DNA from: Thaumasiovibrio occultus
GTDB taxonomy: Bacteria > Pseudomonadota > Gammaproteobacteria > Enterobacterales > Vibrionaceae
Direction of reading: 5' to 3'
Assembly: GCA_019703815.1 (NCBI GenBank)
Contig: AP023052.1
Coordinates: forward strand, 3,055,501-3,119,500
Length of the DNA stretch: 64,000 bases
A program made the translations under genes and the position numbers. Positions 63,591 to 64,000 of the stretch are shown here, in pieces (position 1 is the first letter of the stretch; each line of letters begins with the position of its first letter). The notes beneath the pieces were generated by a model that was not told where the DNA came from, ran no database searches, and was given only the letters and a program-made list of their open reading frames with translations.

Positions 63591-64000
63591 ATGGCTGAAG
63601 TTAGTGTCTCGGCGTCGGAAACGACGCCCCTTAGCGGCGCTGAGTATCTCAGAGATATTCTTCGCGCTCCGGTTTACGAGTTAGCTCAGGTTACACCGCT
63701 CCAGCCGTTACCTCGACTGGCGCAGCGCTTTGGCAATCAGATTTTCTTAAAGCGCGAAGATCGCCAACCCGTTCACTCGTTCAAATTGCGTGGGGCCTAC
63801 AACATGATGGCCCAGCTTTCGCCGCATCAAAAGCAAGCCGGCGCTATCACTGCCTCTGCGGGAAACCACGCGCAAGGTCTTGCGCTATCGGGTGCAAAGC
63901 TAGGCGTAAAAGCGACGATTGTGATGCCAAAAATCACCCCAAGCATTAAAGTCGATGCGGTGCGGGGCTTTGGCGGGGAAGTGATACTGCATGGCAACAA
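63591..64000 (+). CDS. ilvA: Threonine deaminase (partial, runs off right edge)
   Basis: Biosynthetic PLP-dependent threonine dehydratase, committing step to isoleucine. About 136 codons are present: [23 protein letters not shown] lysine in [30 protein letters not shown] and [20 protein letters not shown]. Four bases after ilvD with GAGGAG as ribosome site. The C-terminal ACT regulatory domains lie outside the window. It completes ilvGMEDA. Confidence 0.96.
   Translation, partial: MAEVSVSASETTPLSGAEYLRDILRAPVYELAQVTPLQPLPRLAQRFGNQIFLKREDRQPVHSFKLRGAYNMMAQLSPHQKQAGAITASAGNHAQGLALSGAKLGVKATIVMPKITPSIKVDAVRGFGGEVILHGN

Overview
The window is a slice of a gammaproteobacterial chromosome, almost certainly from the family Vibrionaceae. 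The protein sequences are close to Escherichia coli/Vibrio homologues. The gene order matches the conserved origin-proximal vibrio layout: rmuC-ubiE-ubiJ-ubiB-tatABCD-hemB, then yrdA/aroE/hemF/tsaC/purEK/smg/dprA/lysM, then def-fmt-rsmB-trkA-trkH, then ilvGMEDA. Salinivibrio or a near relative is my guess; the genus cannot be settled by reading alone. The content is housekeeping. I see no insertion sequence, prophage, CRISPR array, integron or defence island.

Bases 1-25,400: a partial ubiD, an unknown exported protein, rho and trxA (minus strand), with rhlB-gppA diverging from trxA. Next, on the minus strand, comes a run for haem synthesis (hemB), TatD nuclease, twin-arginine export (tatC, tatB, tatA), ubiquinone synthesis (ubiB, ubiJ, ubiE) and rmuC. 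After that come an EamA transporter, a divergent MFS efflux/LysR pair, a long aminopeptidase P, rep, ubiK, and the divergent ilvC/ilvY pair. Four ubiquinone genes (ubiE, ubiJ, ubiB, ubiK), plus ubiD, lie within about 24 kb.

Bases 26,300-37,750: two tandem rRNA operons, both transcribed leftward (minus strand). Operon B, to the right, is 16S-tRNA-Glu-23S-5S and has two consensus-like promoters. Operon A, to the left, is 16S-tRNA-Ile-tRNA-Ala-23S-5S-tRNA-Asp and has one promoter, squeezed just downstream of B's 5S. The rRNA genes are nearly identical, but the 16S genes differ at a cluster of bases forming a compensated hairpin. A decayed partial copy of the tRNA-Asp 3' end plus terminator follows operon A.

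Bases 37,800-52,100: a gamma carbonic anhydrase-like protein against a leftward run of DUF1488-aroE-hemF-tsaC; purEK with a PurR-like operator; a leftward group of zinc-ribbon protein, smg, dprA and a LysM protein; and rightward def-fmt, rsmB, trkA and trkH (translation start/maturation, rRNA methylation, potassium uptake).

Bases 52,100-64,000: TrhA/hemolysin III-like protein, a gap with an orphan terminator and a possible small transcript, yihD, ccoG, srkA-dsbA, comM, and the branched-chain amino acid operon ilvL-ilvG-ilvM-ilvE-ilvD-ilvA with a textbook leader peptide and attenuator; ilvA runs off the end. I found no convincing new multi-gene system. The best second-look items are the 16S helix heterogeneity, the tRNA-Asp remnant, the orphan transcript before yihD, the terminator between trkA and trkH, and the uncharacterised exported protein beside rho.
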